64,000 bases of DNA from Klebsiella africana. GTDB lineage: Bacteria; Pseudomonadota; Gammaproteobacteria; Enterobacterales; Enterobacteriaceae. This document shows, piece by piece, positions 46,121 through 55,726 of the stretch. The translations under genes were made by a program, and so were the position numbers. The notes below the pieces were generated by a model. That model searched no databases and was not told where the DNA came from. It was given only the letters and a program-made list of their open reading frames with translations. Location of the stretch: contig NZ_CP084874.1 of NCBI RefSeq assembly GCF_020526085.1, forward strand, positions 806,001 through 870,000. Reading direction: 5' to 3'. Position 1 is the first letter of the stretch; the number at the start of each line of letters is the position of its first letter.

Positions 46121-48607
46121 ATGAAGCAGAGGTCATTCTGCCCGGGAAGATTAAGCACCGCGATCGCCCTCGCGCTGTGCTGCTTTCCGCCATTTTCCAG
46201 CGGACAGGAAAACCCGGGAACGGTATATCAATTTAACGACGGCTTTATTGTCGGCAGTCGCGAAAAGGTCGACCTGTCGCGCTTTTCGACCAGTGCGATT
46301 AGCGAAGGCACATACTCCCTTGATGTCTATACCAACGACGAGTGGAAAGGGCGTTACGATCTGCGCATCGCGCGTGACAAAGACGGTCAACTCGGCGTCT
46401 GCTACACCAAAGCGATGCTGGCGCAGTACGGCATCGCTGCGGAAAAGCTCAATCCGCAGCTGAGCGAGCAGGAAGGCTACTGTGGCAGCCTCAAATCCTG
46501 GCGTAACGAAGAAAACGTCAAAGATAACCTGGTCCAGTCCTCTCTGCGACTGAACATCTCGGTGCCGCAGATCTATGAAGATCAACGGTTGAAAAACTAT
46601 GTCAGCCCGGAATTCTGGGACAAAGGCATTACCGCACTTAATCTTGGCTGGATGGCCAACGCCTGGAACAGTCACACCTCTTCGGTAGGCGGATCGGATA
46701 ACAGCAGCGCCTATCTGGGCGTTAACGCTGGTCTGTCATGGGACGGCTGGCTGCTGAAGCACATCGGTAACCTGAACTGGCAGCAGCAGCAGGGTAAAGC
46801 GCACTGGAACAGTAACCAGACCTATCTCCAGCGCCCCATTCCGCAGCTCAACTCCATTGTCAGCGGCGGACAGATTTTTACCAATGGTGAATTTTTCGAC
46901 ACCATCGGTCTGCGTGGGATCAACCTTTCTACCGATGACAATATGTTCCCGGACGGCATGCGCTCCTATGCTCCGGAAATTCGCGGCGTGGCGCAAAGCA
47001 ACGCCCTCGTCACCGTGCGCCAGGGCAGCAACATCATCTATCAGACCACCGTTCCGCCCGGGCCGTTTACCCTGCAGGATGTCTATCCTTCCGGCTATGG
47101 CAGCGACCTTGAGGTTTCGGTGAAAGAGGCGGATGGCTCGGTGGAAGTCTTTAGCGTGCCTTACGCTTCCGTCGCCCAGCTGCTGCGCCCGGGAATGACC
47201 CGCTACGCGCTTTCTGCCGGTAAAGTGGACGACAGTTCTCTGCGCAACAAGCCGATGCTCTATCAGGCCACCTGGCAGCACGGGATCAATAACCTGCTGA
47301 CCGGCTACACCGGGGTCACCGGTTTCGATGACTATCAGGCCTTCCTGGTGGGGACCGGGATGAACACCGGCATCGGCGCGCTCTCCTTTGACGTGACCCA
47401 TTCGCGGCTGAAGAGCGATACCTATGATGAATCGGGTCAGAGCTATCGCGCGACTTTTAACCGCATGTTTACCGATACTCAGACCAGCATCGTGTTGGCG
47501 GCGTATCGCTACTCGACGAAAGGCTATTACAACCTCAATGACGCGTTATACGCCGTCGATCAGGAAAAAAACAGCCGCAGCAACTACATCCTGTGGCGGC
47601 AAAAAAACGGCATGACCTTCACCGTGAACCAGAACCTTCCGGAAGGCTGGGGCGGGTTTTATCTCAGCGGCCGTATCTCCGATTACTGGAACCGTTCCGG
47701 GACCGAGAAGCAGTATCAGGTCAGCTACAACAATTCCTTTGGCCGTCTCTCCTGGTCGGCGAGCGCCCAGCGCGTCTATACGCCAGACAGCTCCGGTCAT
47801 CGCCGCGACGATCGCATTTCACTCAACTTCAGCTACCCGCTGTGGTTTGGCGATAACCGCACCGCCAACCTGACGTCGAACACCTCGTTCAATAACTCGC
47901 GCTTTGCCAGCTCGCAGATTGGCATCAACGGTTCGCTGGACAGTGAAAACAACCTGAACTACGGCGTGTCGACCACCACGGCTACCGGCGGCCAGCACGA
48001 TGTGGCGCTCAACGGCAGCTACCGTACGCCATGGACCACGCTCAACGGCAGCTACAGCCAGGGCGAAGGCTATCGTCAGAGCGGCATTGGCGCCAGCGGG
48101 ACGATGATCGCCCACAGCGGCGGCGTGGTGCTTTCGCCGGAAAGCGGTTCGACGATGGCGCTGATTGAAGCCAAAGACGCGGCCGGTGCGATGCTCCCAG
48201 GTTCGCCAGGCACCCGTGTGGACAGCAATGGCTATGCCATCCTGCCGTATCTGCGCCCGTACCGGATTAACGCCGTCGAGATCGATCCGAAAGGCAGCCA
48301 TGACGACGTGGCCTTCGATCGCACCGTGGCGCAGGTTGTGCCATGGGAAGGCAGCGTGGTTAAGGTGGCGTTCGGCACTACGGTGCAGAACAACCTCACC
48401 CTGCAGGCGCGCCAGGCGAACCACGAGCCGTTGCCGTTCGCCGCAAGTATTTTCTCCCCTGAGGGTAAAGAAATCGGTGTCGTTGGCCAGGGCAGCATGA
48501 TGTTTATCAGCGATGCGAACGCCAAACGCGCGATTGTGAAGTGGAGCGGCGGGCAGTGTTCGGTGGAACTGGGACAGCAAACAACAAAGGATAGCGTATG
48601 TCGCTGA
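46121..48607 (+). CDS. mrkC: Type 3 fimbrial usher MrkC
   Basis: The 828-residue outer-membrane usher has a signal peptide (to SSG), an N-terminal domain with QFNDGFIVGSREKVDLSRF, a barrel containing the plug-linked [21 protein letters not shown], and a C-terminal domain ending KWSGGQCSVELG. It forms the assembly pore for type 3 fimbriae. It starts 11 bases after mrkB, and its end overlaps mrkD by 10 bases. Confidence 0.96.
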   Translation: MKQRSFCPGRLSTAIALALCCFPPFSSGQENPGTVYQFNDGFIVGSREKVDLSRFSTSAISEGTYSLDVYTNDEWKGRYDLRIARDKDGQLGVCYTKAMLAQYGIAAEKLNPQLSEQEGYCGSLKSWRNEENVKDNLVQSSLRLNISVPQIYEDQRLKNYVSPEFWDKGITALNLGWMANAWNSHTSSVGGSDNSSAYLGVNAGLSWDGWLLKHIGNLNWQQQQGKAHWNSNQTYLQRPIPQLNSIVSGGQIFTNGEFFDTIGLRGINLSTDDNMFPDGMRSYAPEIRGVAQSNALVTVRQGSNIIYQTTVPPGPFTLQDVYPSGYGSDLEVSVKEADGSVEVFSVPYASVAQLLRPGMTRYALSAGKVDDSSLRNKPMLYQATWQHGINNLLTGYTGVTGFDDYQAFLVGTGMNTGIGALSFDVTHSRLKSDTYDESGQSYRATFNRMFTDTQTSIVLAAYRYSTKGYYNLNDALYAVDQEKNSRSNYILWRQKNGMTFTVNQNLPEGWGGFYLSGRISDYWNRSGTEKQYQVSYNNSFGRLSWSASAQRVYTPDSSGHRRDDRISLNFSYPLWFGDNRTANLTSNTSFNNSRFASSQIGINGSLDSENNLNYGVSTTTATGGQHDVALNGSYRTPWTTLNGSYSQGEGYRQSGIGASGTMIAHSGGVVLSPESGSTMALIEAKDAAGAMLPGSPGTRVDSNGYAILPYLRPYRINAVEIDPKGSHDDVAFDRTVAQVVPWEGSVVKVAFGTTVQNNLTLQARQANHEPLPFAASIFSPEGKEIGVVGQGSMMFISDANAKRAIVKWSGGQCSVELGQQTTKDSVCR

Positions 48608-49593
48608 GGAAATTACTGACGCTTTTTATCGTCTTAATGGCGCTGGGAACCACCTCGTCCTGGGCCGTCTGTACGCGTCTCTCTTCGCCAACGGTGATGC
48701 TGGACATGGTGGTGGGCAGGGTGGTGGTGCCCCCGGATCTGCCGGTGGGATCGGTGATCCTCACCCGCGACTGGACGATGAGCGCCCCCGGCGGCGCGAG
48801 CTATCGCTGTACCTCCGGCACCAACCGCTTTGCGGCGAAGATTGTTGCGCCAGGGGCCACGGACCTCGGGAATAAAATCTATTCCACCAACGTGCCGGGT
48901 ATCGGCATGCGTTTCAGCCGCGGCGGCGCGACGGTCAATATCGTCTATCCCGACGTCTTTTCGTCGCGGGTATCGGGTACTACCAGCTATTCGCTGGAGG
49001 GGTCGCGCTTTACGCTGGAGATAATCAAAACCGCGGCAACTACCGGCAGCGGCACTCTGGCGGCGGGGAAATACACCTCCTATGACTGGGAGAGCGGCGG
49101 TAACCCGATCCTCGAAACCTATTTAAGCGCCAACGCCATCACCGTGGTTTCGCCCTCCTGTACGGTGATGAGCGGGAAGAATATGAATGTCGATGTGGGC
49201 TCCATCCGGCGCAGCGATCTGAAAGGTGTGGGAACCACTGCGGGCGGGAAAGATTTTAATATCGATCTGCAGTGCAGCGGCGGTTTGAGTGAAACCGGGT
49301 ATGCCAACATCAGCACCTCGTTCTCCGGAACGCTGGCTACCAGCACTACAGCGACCATGGGCGCCTTGCTGAATGAAAAGGCTGGCAGCGGCATGGCGAA
49401 AGGCGTCGGTATCCAGGTGCTGAAGGATGGAACGCCGCTGCAGTTTAATAAGAAATACACCGTCGGCCGCTTGAACAACCAGGAGACTCGCTACATCACC
49501 ATACCGCTGCACGCGCGCTTTTATCAGTATGGCCCGACGACCAGTACCGGCGAGGTGGAGTCGCATATGATCTTTAACCTGACGTACGATTAA
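48598..49593 (+). CDS. mrkD: Type 3 fimbrial tip adhesin MrkD
   Basis: MrkD is the tip adhesin that binds collagen and other extracellular-matrix surfaces. The 331-residue precursor has a signal peptide (to SWA), a receptor-binding domain to about residue 185 and a C-terminal pilin domain (from about SPSCTVMSGKNMNVD) ending IFNLTYD. MrkD is variable among Klebsiella strains. It is translationally coupled to mrkC by overlap. Confidence 0.95.
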   Translation: MSLRKLLTLFIVLMALGTTSSWAVCTRLSSPTVMLDMVVGRVVVPPDLPVGSVILTRDWTMSAPGGASYRCTSGTNRFAAKIVAPGATDLGNKIYSTNVPGIGMRFSRGGATVNIVYPDVFSSRVSGTTSYSLEGSRFTLEIIKTAATTGSGTLAAGKYTSYDWESGGNPILETYLSANAITVVSPSCTVMSGKNMNVDVGSIRRSDLKGVGTTAGGKDFNIDLQCSGGLSETGYANISTSFSGTLATSTTATMGALLNEKAGSGMAKGVGIQVLKDGTPLQFNKKYTVGRLNNQETRYITIPLHARFYQYGPTTSTGEVESHMIFNLTYD

Positions 49594-49606
49594 TACGGGA
49601 GGGGGA

Positions 49607-50242
49607 ATGAAGGGATTGCCGAAACACACTATCGCGTGGCTGCTGTTTTGTGGCTGCCTCGCCGCCCCCTCGGCGTGGGGTTTTGAGACCAATTATGACC
49701 GGGGACGTGTCGATTTTGCCGGGCGGGTAACAGATATCTCCTGCAGCGTTGCGCTAAACGGGGGTCAGCATGCTGGCAGCGGTAATGTCTGGCTGGCGCC
49801 GGTCAGCCTGGCGGAAGTCCACGATCGCGGGGCCGGGGCGTTTATGAAACCGCAGCCGTTTACCCTGGCACTGTCAAACTGCCAGCTGCGCCATGACGGT
49901 GGGGCCGCCTCGCAGGATGAGGTGCGTCGGGTCAGCGTGCGCTGGGTCGATGGTTTTTTACTGACGGCGGTTGGCAACGAAAACGCCGGCTATCTGGCCA
50001 ATACCTTGCCAGATGGTGCGCAGAATATTTATCTGGCGCTATCGACTAACGATAATAATACGCTGGATAAGAGTAATAAAATTGTCCCGACGGACCCGCA
50101 GCAAAATCAGGTGCGTTTGCAGGAAAGCGCGGTCAGCGGCGGCCTGTTTACTTATTACGTTGGCTATGTTTCGCCCACGCCAAAAAGCGCCACCAGCGGG
50201 CCGATTACCAGCTGGGCAACGTGGGAATTAGTTTATAATTAA
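49607..50242 (+). CDS. mrkF: Type 3 fimbrial subunit MrkF
   Basis: The 211-residue minor pilin is related to MrkA (VTDISCSVALNG, YLANTLPDGAQNIYLALSTND, FTYYVGYVSPTP). It is thought to anchor or end the fimbria and to stabilise it at the surface. A signal peptide ends near SAWG. It is the last structural gene, 13 bases after mrkD, and is followed by a bidirectional terminator. Confidence 0.95.
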   Translation: MKGLPKHTIAWLLFCGCLAAPSAWGFETNYDRGRVDFAGRVTDISCSVALNGGQHAGSGNVWLAPVSLAEVHDRGAGAFMKPQPFTLALSNCQLRHDGGAASQDEVRRVSVRWVDGFLLTAVGNENAGYLANTLPDGAQNIYLALSTNDNNTLDKSNKIVPTDPQQNQVRLQESAVSGGLFTYYVGYVSPTPKSATSGPITSWATWELVYN

Positions 50243-50252
50243 GTAATGTCAA

Positions 50253-50276
50253 AAAAGCCGGGAATTCCCGGCTTTG
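50253..50276. terminator. Bidirectional terminator between mrkF and mrkJ
   Basis: AAAAGCCGGG-AATT-CCCGGCTTT is symmetric and lies between the convergent mrkF and mrkJ stops, with A and T tracts on both sides. Confidence 0.85.
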
Positions 50277-50993
50277 TTACATGGCAATATCGTCGGCGAC
50301 CAGTTGTTCAATACTGACTTCCCGCCAGTAATGTCCCTGGATAGCAAACCACTCCATTCCCTGCAGCCATTCTTTATGGGCTTCGCTTTCTACACCTTCA
50401 ATAATCACATTATGATGATTGCGCGATAAAAAGGTCACCAGCGCATCCATCAACTGACGGCCGGACTCTTTGCGCATCAGGTGCCAGAAAAAATCCTTAT
50501 CAATTTTCACATAGTCAAAATGATAACCGCGAATAGCATTAATCCCGGCGTAGCCGGAGCCGAAGTCGTCGAGCCACAGGGAGGTATCCTGTGGATTCTG
50601 CCAGGCGGCAAGAGAATTATGCAGCAGATTCTCGGCGTTTTCGGTTACCTCAAAATGGACGCAGGTCAGGGCGGCGACTTTGGCTTTTATATCCTTCTGG
50701 CGCAACAGGTTCAGGATATGGTCATCAACGTTAATTGTTGCGGAAATATGGTTACGTAAAAACCATGCTTTATGCTTTTCAATCAGCGCCAGTTGTTCGA
50801 GAAAAATACGTTCCCGAACAGCGGCGGTAGCATGGCGGAAAAAATCTTCGGGGGAAATAGAAAGATTATCAAAGCGGCTTAAACATTCCACCGCGACCAG
50901 AGTGCCTTGTGGGGAAAACATTTTCTGAAAGACGTAGCGTACAGCGATATCATTACGAGATGAAATGTTGTCTTCGGATATTTTAGTGTTCAT
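50277..50993 (-). CDS. mrkJ: MrkJ c-di-GMP phosphodiesterase (EAL)
   Basis: The 238-residue protein is a stand-alone EAL domain that hydrolyses c-di-GMP and so limits MrkH-dependent type 3 fimbriation. The catalytic residues are complete: E36 in the ECL motif, N in TINVDDH, E in HFEVTEN, DDFGSGYAG, K in VKIDKDFF, E in IIEGVES and Q in AIQGHYW. No sensory domain is present. It has its own upstream spacer of 143 bases, so it is probably transcribed apart from mrkHI. Confidence 0.96.
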   Translation of the reverse strand: MNTKISEDNISSRNDIAVRYVFQKMFSPQGTLVAVECLSRFDNLSISPEDFFRHATAAVRERIFLEQLALIEKHKAWFLRNHISATINVDDHILNLLRQKDIKAKVAALTCVHFEVTENAENLLHNSLAAWQNPQDTSLWLDDFGSGYAGINAIRGYHFDYVKIDKDFFWHLMRKESGRQLMDALVTFLSRNHHNVIIEGVESEAHKEWLQGMEWFAIQGHYWREVSIEQLVADDIAM

Positions 50994-51136
50994 TATCCCT
51001 CATCAAGAGGTTAGTCAGACAATAGGTAGAGGATACATGAATTATAGGCTACCTGATGATTAATGGGAATGGCGTGAAATGTAAATCAGCAGCGAATAAG
51101 TACGCTTTCTCCGCTACCGATTTACCTCATTTACAT

Positions 51137-51721
51137 TTAACATTGATGCAGGGCGGCAATACGCTGATTCATGGTACGGGAATTATCTATACCCAGTTTT
51201 TGCATGATATGGATTCGGTGGCTATGAACCGTTTTATGGGCAATACCGAGCAGGGCCGCAATACGCTTATTGTTATTGTTGGCAATCAATAATTCCAGTA
51301 TCTGGCATTCGCGTTGCGACAGCTGTTTGCGCAATCGCTGCGGTGGTAGTTGACTGACGCCGCTCGCGCGCTGGGCGATAGAGGCAAACAGGGTGAGTGG
51401 TGATTTTTCAGTAATAATCATCGCATTATCAATCTTTATCAACTCCCTGCACAGCCCGGCAATCTCGCTTTTTACCACCAGCACCGGCTGCTGGTAGCGC
51501 AGCAGGGAAAAGCGCAGCGTATTCAACAAGCCCACCAGTCTGATGACAGAAATATCCTTATTGATTAAATTGAAAATAACCGTCTGAGCGTCCGGATTAT
51601 GATTCCCATGGAGAAAATCCTCATAGCTCAGACGGGTGGCATTTTCATCGCTATCAATAAGGTAGTGATAGATTGAATGACCAATAAGATTATCATTGGT
51701 GTACAACAATATACTGTCCAA
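51137..51721 (-). CDS. mrkI: MrkI LuxR-type regulator
   Basis: The 194-residue protein has a receiver-like N-terminal half without the phosphorylation aspartate set and a C-terminal LuxR/FixJ helix-turn-helix (about 128-190, with LSQRECQILELLIANNNNKRIAALLGIAHKTVHSHR in parts). It acts with MrkH in activating mrkABCDF. Translation appears to begin at a TTG (51719-51721), 5 bases after the mrkH stop; no ATG fits the family start. Confidence 0.93.
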   Translation of the reverse strand: MDSILLYTNDNLIGHSIYHYLIDSDENATRLSYEDFLHGNHNPDAQTVIFNLINKDISVIRLVGLLNTLRFSLLRYQQPVLVVKSEIAGLCRELIKIDNAMIITEKSPLTLFASIAQRASGVSQLPPQRLRKQLSQRECQILELLIANNNNKRIAALLGIAHKTVHSHRIHIMQKLGIDNSRTMNQRIAALHQC

Positions 51722-51726
51722 GGTTA

Positions 51727-52431
51727 TCAGATTCTCTTTTTGCGCTTGGCTTCTAAGATCAGGTCCAGCAGTATCTTCTCTATTCTGCGTTGGTCATCGA
51801 GATGGCGAAACTTAAACTGACAGGATATCTGATAGTAACTTTCGCTCTCTTCATTGGTGTTATCCAGGGTGATAACAATGACATTCTTTACCATCAGGTC
51901 GATGGTGATCTCACCATATTCCGCCAGCATCAGTACGGCGTTTTTCAGCAACGCGTTATGGCTGAGGAATTTCAGATTTGGCGTCTTGGTTATCAATGCG
52001 CAACCGCCGTCAGAAATGTCTTTGATCTCGAAAAGATAGTTTTCGCCATTCTTATGGCGGCCGCGACAATAAAAGTCATGTTCATGGCGTAAACGAAAGC
52101 GGGGATCGCGGCGACGCTGTACGACCTGGAGGCATTCAGGCAATGAAAAAGCATAGCGGATACCCTTGTCCACACCGCTATTGTCATGTTTTGTCAGCGT
52201 TGCATTAAACTCTATTTTCCCTGAATCACTATGCAGGAGAAAGCGAGTCTTATGGCCTGACGGGATTTTACGATGGGTCTGAATATGAAACTCGGCAAAA
52301 TCCACGCGTGTTAGTTGGGTAATGATACTGGTGTTGTTAAAAAATATTTCAATTTCAGTACGTTTGCGCAACTCCTCGCGGAAAATAGCAATAATTTCAT
52401 ACTTACTGGTCTTTATCGTTCCCTCTGTCAT
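51727..52431 (-). CDS. mrkH: MrkH PilZ-domain c-di-GMP-dependent activator
   Basis: MrkH binds c-di-GMP through its PilZ domain and then DNA upstream of mrkA, activating type 3 fimbriae. In the 234-residue form the PilZ motifs are RxxxR (R107 to R111, in QRRRDPRFR) and DxSxxG (D138, S140, G143 in KDISDGG). The N-terminal YcgR-like domain spans about 1-100. AAGGG lies 6-7 bases before the ATG at 52431; an upstream ATG at 52437 is too close. Confidence 0.95.
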   Translation of the reverse strand: MTEGTIKTSKYEIIAIFREELRKRTEIEIFFNNTSIITQLTRVDFAEFHIQTHRKIPSGHKTRFLLHSDSGKIEFNATLTKHDNSGVDKGIRYAFSLPECLQVVQRRRDPRFRLRHEHDFYCRGRHKNGENYLFEIKDISDGGCALITKTPNLKFLSHNALLKNAVLMLAEYGEITIDLMVKNVIVITLDNTNEESESYYQISCQFKFRHLDDQRRIEKILLDLILEAKRKKRI

Positions 52432-52811
52432 GTGCATCCCTTGTAAATAGTTGTGATGAAGCGTTTGATTTTTCTTATAGCAATAGCAACATTCTGATTG
52501 GGTTAATCAGATGTTTTTATGAGCGTTTGATGTTATTGGCTATCTTTGCAGCCAGATTGATTTGTATAAACTTGGAATTCGATATTGTTTTTCCTGTAAT
52601 CAAGAGTTTCCAATTTTGGTCGTGACAAAAACGACAACGGCCTCCAAGCTGGAGACCGGTCGAAGGATATAAACTTAAGATTGATTATCGGGGACGATGA
52701 GAAAAGATCGTCGATCATGCCCCATTTGTAGGATCTATAGTGCCAGCAGTGTTGGGGTTTTTCCAGGCAAATATTGAGGAGGGAGGGGGCCCCTCCATTT
52801 CGTCTGGTGGG
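52432..52811. other. Spacer upstream of mrkH
   Basis: This AT-rich stretch should hold the mrkHI promoter. An imperfect stem CGGCCTCC-aagc-TGGAGACCGG lies at about 52639-52660, possibly the terminator of the left end of a plus-strand transcript. No gene was seen. Confidence 0.45.
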
Positions 52812-53690
52812 TCAGGGGTGCGTACTGGCAGCAATATTATCCAGAATACGCAAGGCCTCCGCCGGCAGGGCCAGTTCGGCGGCGGCTATATTTTCCGCCA
52901 GGTGCGTCCGGGATGAGGTGCCGGGGATCAACAAAATATTAGGCGAACGCTGGAGCAGCCAGGCGAGGGCGACCTGCATCGGCGTTGCCGCAAGCGAGGC
53001 CGCGACGTCGTTCAGCTCTTGTGCCTGCAGCGGTGTAAAACCGCCCAGCGGGAAGAAGGGCACCCAGGCGATGTGCTGGGCGGCGAGCGCGTCCACCAGC
53101 GCGTCGTCGGCGCGATGGGCGATGTTATAGAGGTTTTGTACGCAGACGATGGGCGTCATTTTCTGTGCATCGGCGACCTGTTTCGCCGTCACGTTACTCA
53201 GGCCGATATGGCGGATCAAACCCCGCTCCTTAAGCTCCAGCAACGTAGCGAGCGGCGCCTCCAGCGACCCTTCCACCGGGCCATGGGGGCTCAGCATACT
53301 GCGCAAATTGACCACCTCCAGCACGTCGAGCCCCAGATGACGCAAATTGTCCTCGACGGCCTGGGTCAGTTCGGCAGGCGACATGGCCGGCAGCCAGTTG
53401 CCTTTCTCGTCACGGCGGGCGCTGACCTTGGTGACAATGCACAGATCGTCAGGGTAGGGGTGGAGCGCTTTGCGGATCAGCTGATTGGTAATATGCGGCC
53501 CGTAAAAATCAGAGGTATCGATATGGTTGACTCCGGCCTCGACGGCGGCCTGCAGTACGCGCACCGCCTCCTCGGGATCTTTCGGCGGGCCGAAGACGCC
53601 GGGGCCAGCCAGCTGCATTGCGCCATAACCCAACCGATAAACCTGGCGATCGCCGAGCGTGCCGCGACCGGATAAGGTGACACTGGACAT
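52812..53690 (-). CDS. pdxI: YdbC-like aldo/keto reductase (pyridoxal reductase PdxI)
   Basis: The 292-residue barrel enzyme matches E. coli YdbC, assigned as the NADPH-dependent pyridoxal reductase PdxI. Shared segments include RLGYGAMQLAGPGVFGPP, NHIDTSDFYGPH (catalytic Asp and Tyr), VTKVSARR (Lys), VVNLRSM and LLIPGTSSRTHL. GGAGAG precedes the ATG at 53690; the frame opens a few codons earlier. It stands alone between mrkH and yqeG. Confidence 0.88.
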   Translation of the reverse strand: MSSVTLSGRGTLGDRQVYRLGYGAMQLAGPGVFGPPKDPEEAVRVLQAAVEAGVNHIDTSDFYGPHITNQLIRKALHPYPDDLCIVTKVSARRDEKGNWLPAMSPAELTQAVEDNLRHLGLDVLEVVNLRSMLSPHGPVEGSLEAPLATLLELKERGLIRHIGLSNVTAKQVADAQKMTPIVCVQNLYNIAHRADDALVDALAAQHIAWVPFFPLGGFTPLQAQELNDVAASLAATPMQVALAWLLQRSPNILLIPGTSSRTHLAENIAAAELALPAEALRILDNIAASTHP

Positions 53691-53809
53691 ACGAACTCTC
53701 CTCACGATGGCTAAGCCGTAAGTGTAATCCGCTCAGGGGAAAGGAAAGGGCGAGAATATTGTCAGAATGTGCGACAGCGGCTCAGGCAAGCCGCTGTCGC
53801 CAGAGGCGA

Positions 53810-55039
53810 TTAGCCGAAGAACATCACGGAGACGCAGAGCAGGCCGACCGCCAGCGTAATGGCGTTACCCACCGAGCGGTACGGCTTCAGCGCCGGTATG
53901 AGCCAGGTCGACAGCGTGGGCATAATAAACAGGATCATGGCGATAAGCGGCCCGCTGATGGCGTAGATCATGGAGATAGCATTCGGGTTGATGAAGCACA
54001 CCGCAAAGGTGAAGGCGGAAACCAGCAGGATCGACATTGCCCGGTTGAAGGCGCGGCTCTTGCGTACGCCCAGCAGGCCCAGCGAGCTTTTGACGATTTC
54101 GCTGGCGCCTTCAATCACCCCGAAGTAGGTGCCGAGAAACGATTTCGACATGGCGACCACGGCGACGATGATGCCGGTTACCGCCAGCCAGCCCGGTGCG
54201 CCCGGCACCATCGACAGGGCGGAGAGGATGGTCACTCCCTGATCGCGGGCGGTCTCTATATAGGTCGCCGGGATCGCCAGCAGGCAGCTGAAAACAAAAA
54301 ACAGCACGCTGGCGCAGATGATGGTGTAGGCCACCTTCATGATTTTTTTGCATTTACCCATGGCCAGGTCGCCGTGTTTCTCCTGCTGGTCGATAGCAAA
54401 AGTCGAGATGATCGGCGTATGGCTAAAAGCGAAAACCATCACGGGAATGGAGATCCAGACCTGGTGGAGGGTTTGAGTGCTGAACTGCATCTGGCTGGTG
54501 AGATGCTCCGGATGCCAGTCGCGGATTAAATAAAGGGAGAGGAACAGGAAGCAGGCGATAAGCGGGAAGACCAGAAAGCCCATCACCTTAATGGTGACCT
54601 GCCGTCCCATGAGAAAGATCAGATTGAGAACCAGCACAACGCCCAGGCTCAGCAGCGCCCGCAGCGCAGGCGTCATCGGCATGTGATGCGCCACCTGCTC
54701 GGCCAGCGAGTTGGTGATGGCCACGGCGTAGATGAGCACTACCACAAAGAAGGCGAGGAAGTAGAGGCCAGTGATCAGGTTGCCAATTTTCTTACCATAA
54801 TAGTGATTGACCGCGCCGGTGATCCCGGTGCCCGGCGCGATATTGGCCGAAAGAATAAACTGGCTTAACGCTTTATGGGGCCAGTAAGTGAGCGGCCACG
54901 CTACCAGCGCGGTGATGAAAAGGACAATGGCGCCAGCCGAACCCAGCTGGATCGGTAGAAATAGCGTCCCAGCGCCTACTGCAGTGCCATATAAGGCAAA
55001 ACTCCAAAGAGTTTCTTCTTTAGACCAAATTTTAGACAT
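53810..55039 (-). CDS. yqeG: YqeG-like HAAAP amino-acid transporter
   Basis: The 409-residue, 11-helix inner-membrane protein belongs to the hydroxy/aromatic amino-acid permease family with TdcC and SdaC. It matches recalled E. coli YqeG almost throughout (WSKEETLWSFALYGTAVGAGTLFLP; AFSHTPIISTFAIDQQEKHG; MSKSFLGTYFGVIEGA). Threonine/serine uptake is the likely function. The ribosome-binding site is weak. It marks the right edge of the accessory interval. Confidence 0.92.
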   Translation of the reverse strand: MSKIWSKEETLWSFALYGTAVGAGTLFLPIQLGSAGAIVLFITALVAWPLTYWPHKALSQFILSANIAPGTGITGAVNHYYGKKIGNLITGLYFLAFFVVVLIYAVAITNSLAEQVAHHMPMTPALRALLSLGVVLVLNLIFLMGRQVTIKVMGFLVFPLIACFLFLSLYLIRDWHPEHLTSQMQFSTQTLHQVWISIPVMVFAFSHTPIISTFAIDQQEKHGDLAMGKCKKIMKVAYTIICASVLFFVFSCLLAIPATYIETARDQGVTILSALSMVPGAPGWLAVTGIIVAVVAMSKSFLGTYFGVIEGASEIVKSSLGLLGVRKSRAFNRAMSILLVSAFTFAVCFINPNAISMIYAISGPLIAMILFIMPTLSTWLIPALKPYRSVGNAITLAVGLLCVSVMFFG

Positions 55040-55162
55040 TATGCGACTTTATCAACCGTCAAACCAAAAAAAAGGAGTGCAATTTACCATATTTATGGTT
55101 TGCCTGTTGCGATAGTTTTTGGTGATAAAGTCGCGGCGGATCGCGCAGGATCCGCTCCGGAG

Positions 55163-55624
55163 TTACCCGCGCGCCGCCTGGCGCGGGCGGCGATGACGAA
55201 TAACGCGCTCGCGAAGGGTGTCCCATACCCAGTTAAATGCCATGGTGTAGGGCAGGAAGAAGAGCATAAAGCCGATCTCCAGCATAAACGCCTGCAGCAG
55301 CGAGACGCCCAGCACAATGGCTACCATGGTGACGCCGATAATGACGAATCCGGTCTCAAAGCCAAGCGCGTGCAGGGCGCGCACTTTTAGCTGACGGGGA
55401 AAGCGGGCGACCGGCCACAGGCGATCGAACGCCGCGTTATAGATGATGTTCCATACCATCGCCAGGGTGGCGAGCAGAATGCTCAGCCCGCCCATCTCCA
55501 CCACCGAGCGCTGCATTAGCCAGGCGGCGGTGGGGGCGAGGATCAGCGTCGCCAGTCCTTCGAAGGTGATGGCATGGATAACGCGTTCGGTGAGCGTCTT
55601 GCGCTGATGTGGGGTCTGTTGCAT
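55163..55624 (-). CDS. PACE-family efflux transporter
   Basis: The 153-residue, four-helix protein has two bacterial transmembrane pair domains. The family's four motifs are present: RVIHAITFEG (with the conserved helix 1 glutamate), MVWNIIYNAAFD, RALHALGFETG and FFLPYTMAFNWVWD. PACE proteins such as AceI export chlorhexidine, acriflavine and short-chain diamines. A LysR regulator is divergent, as is common for this family. Confidence 0.93.
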   Translation of the reverse strand: MQQTPHQRKTLTERVIHAITFEGLATLILAPTAAWLMQRSVVEMGGLSILLATLAMVWNIIYNAAFDRLWPVARFPRQLKVRALHALGFETGFVIIGVTMVAIVLGVSLLQAFMLEIGFMLFFLPYTMAFNWVWDTLRERVIRHRRPRQAARG

Positions 55625-55726
55625 GGCGAGCTACCTCCAGTTTGAGCCTGAACAGGAAATTACCCGGCAGTTTATGGAAAAATATGATAAACAAAAGATA
55701 GAACCCATCGATAAAGTAGATACTTC

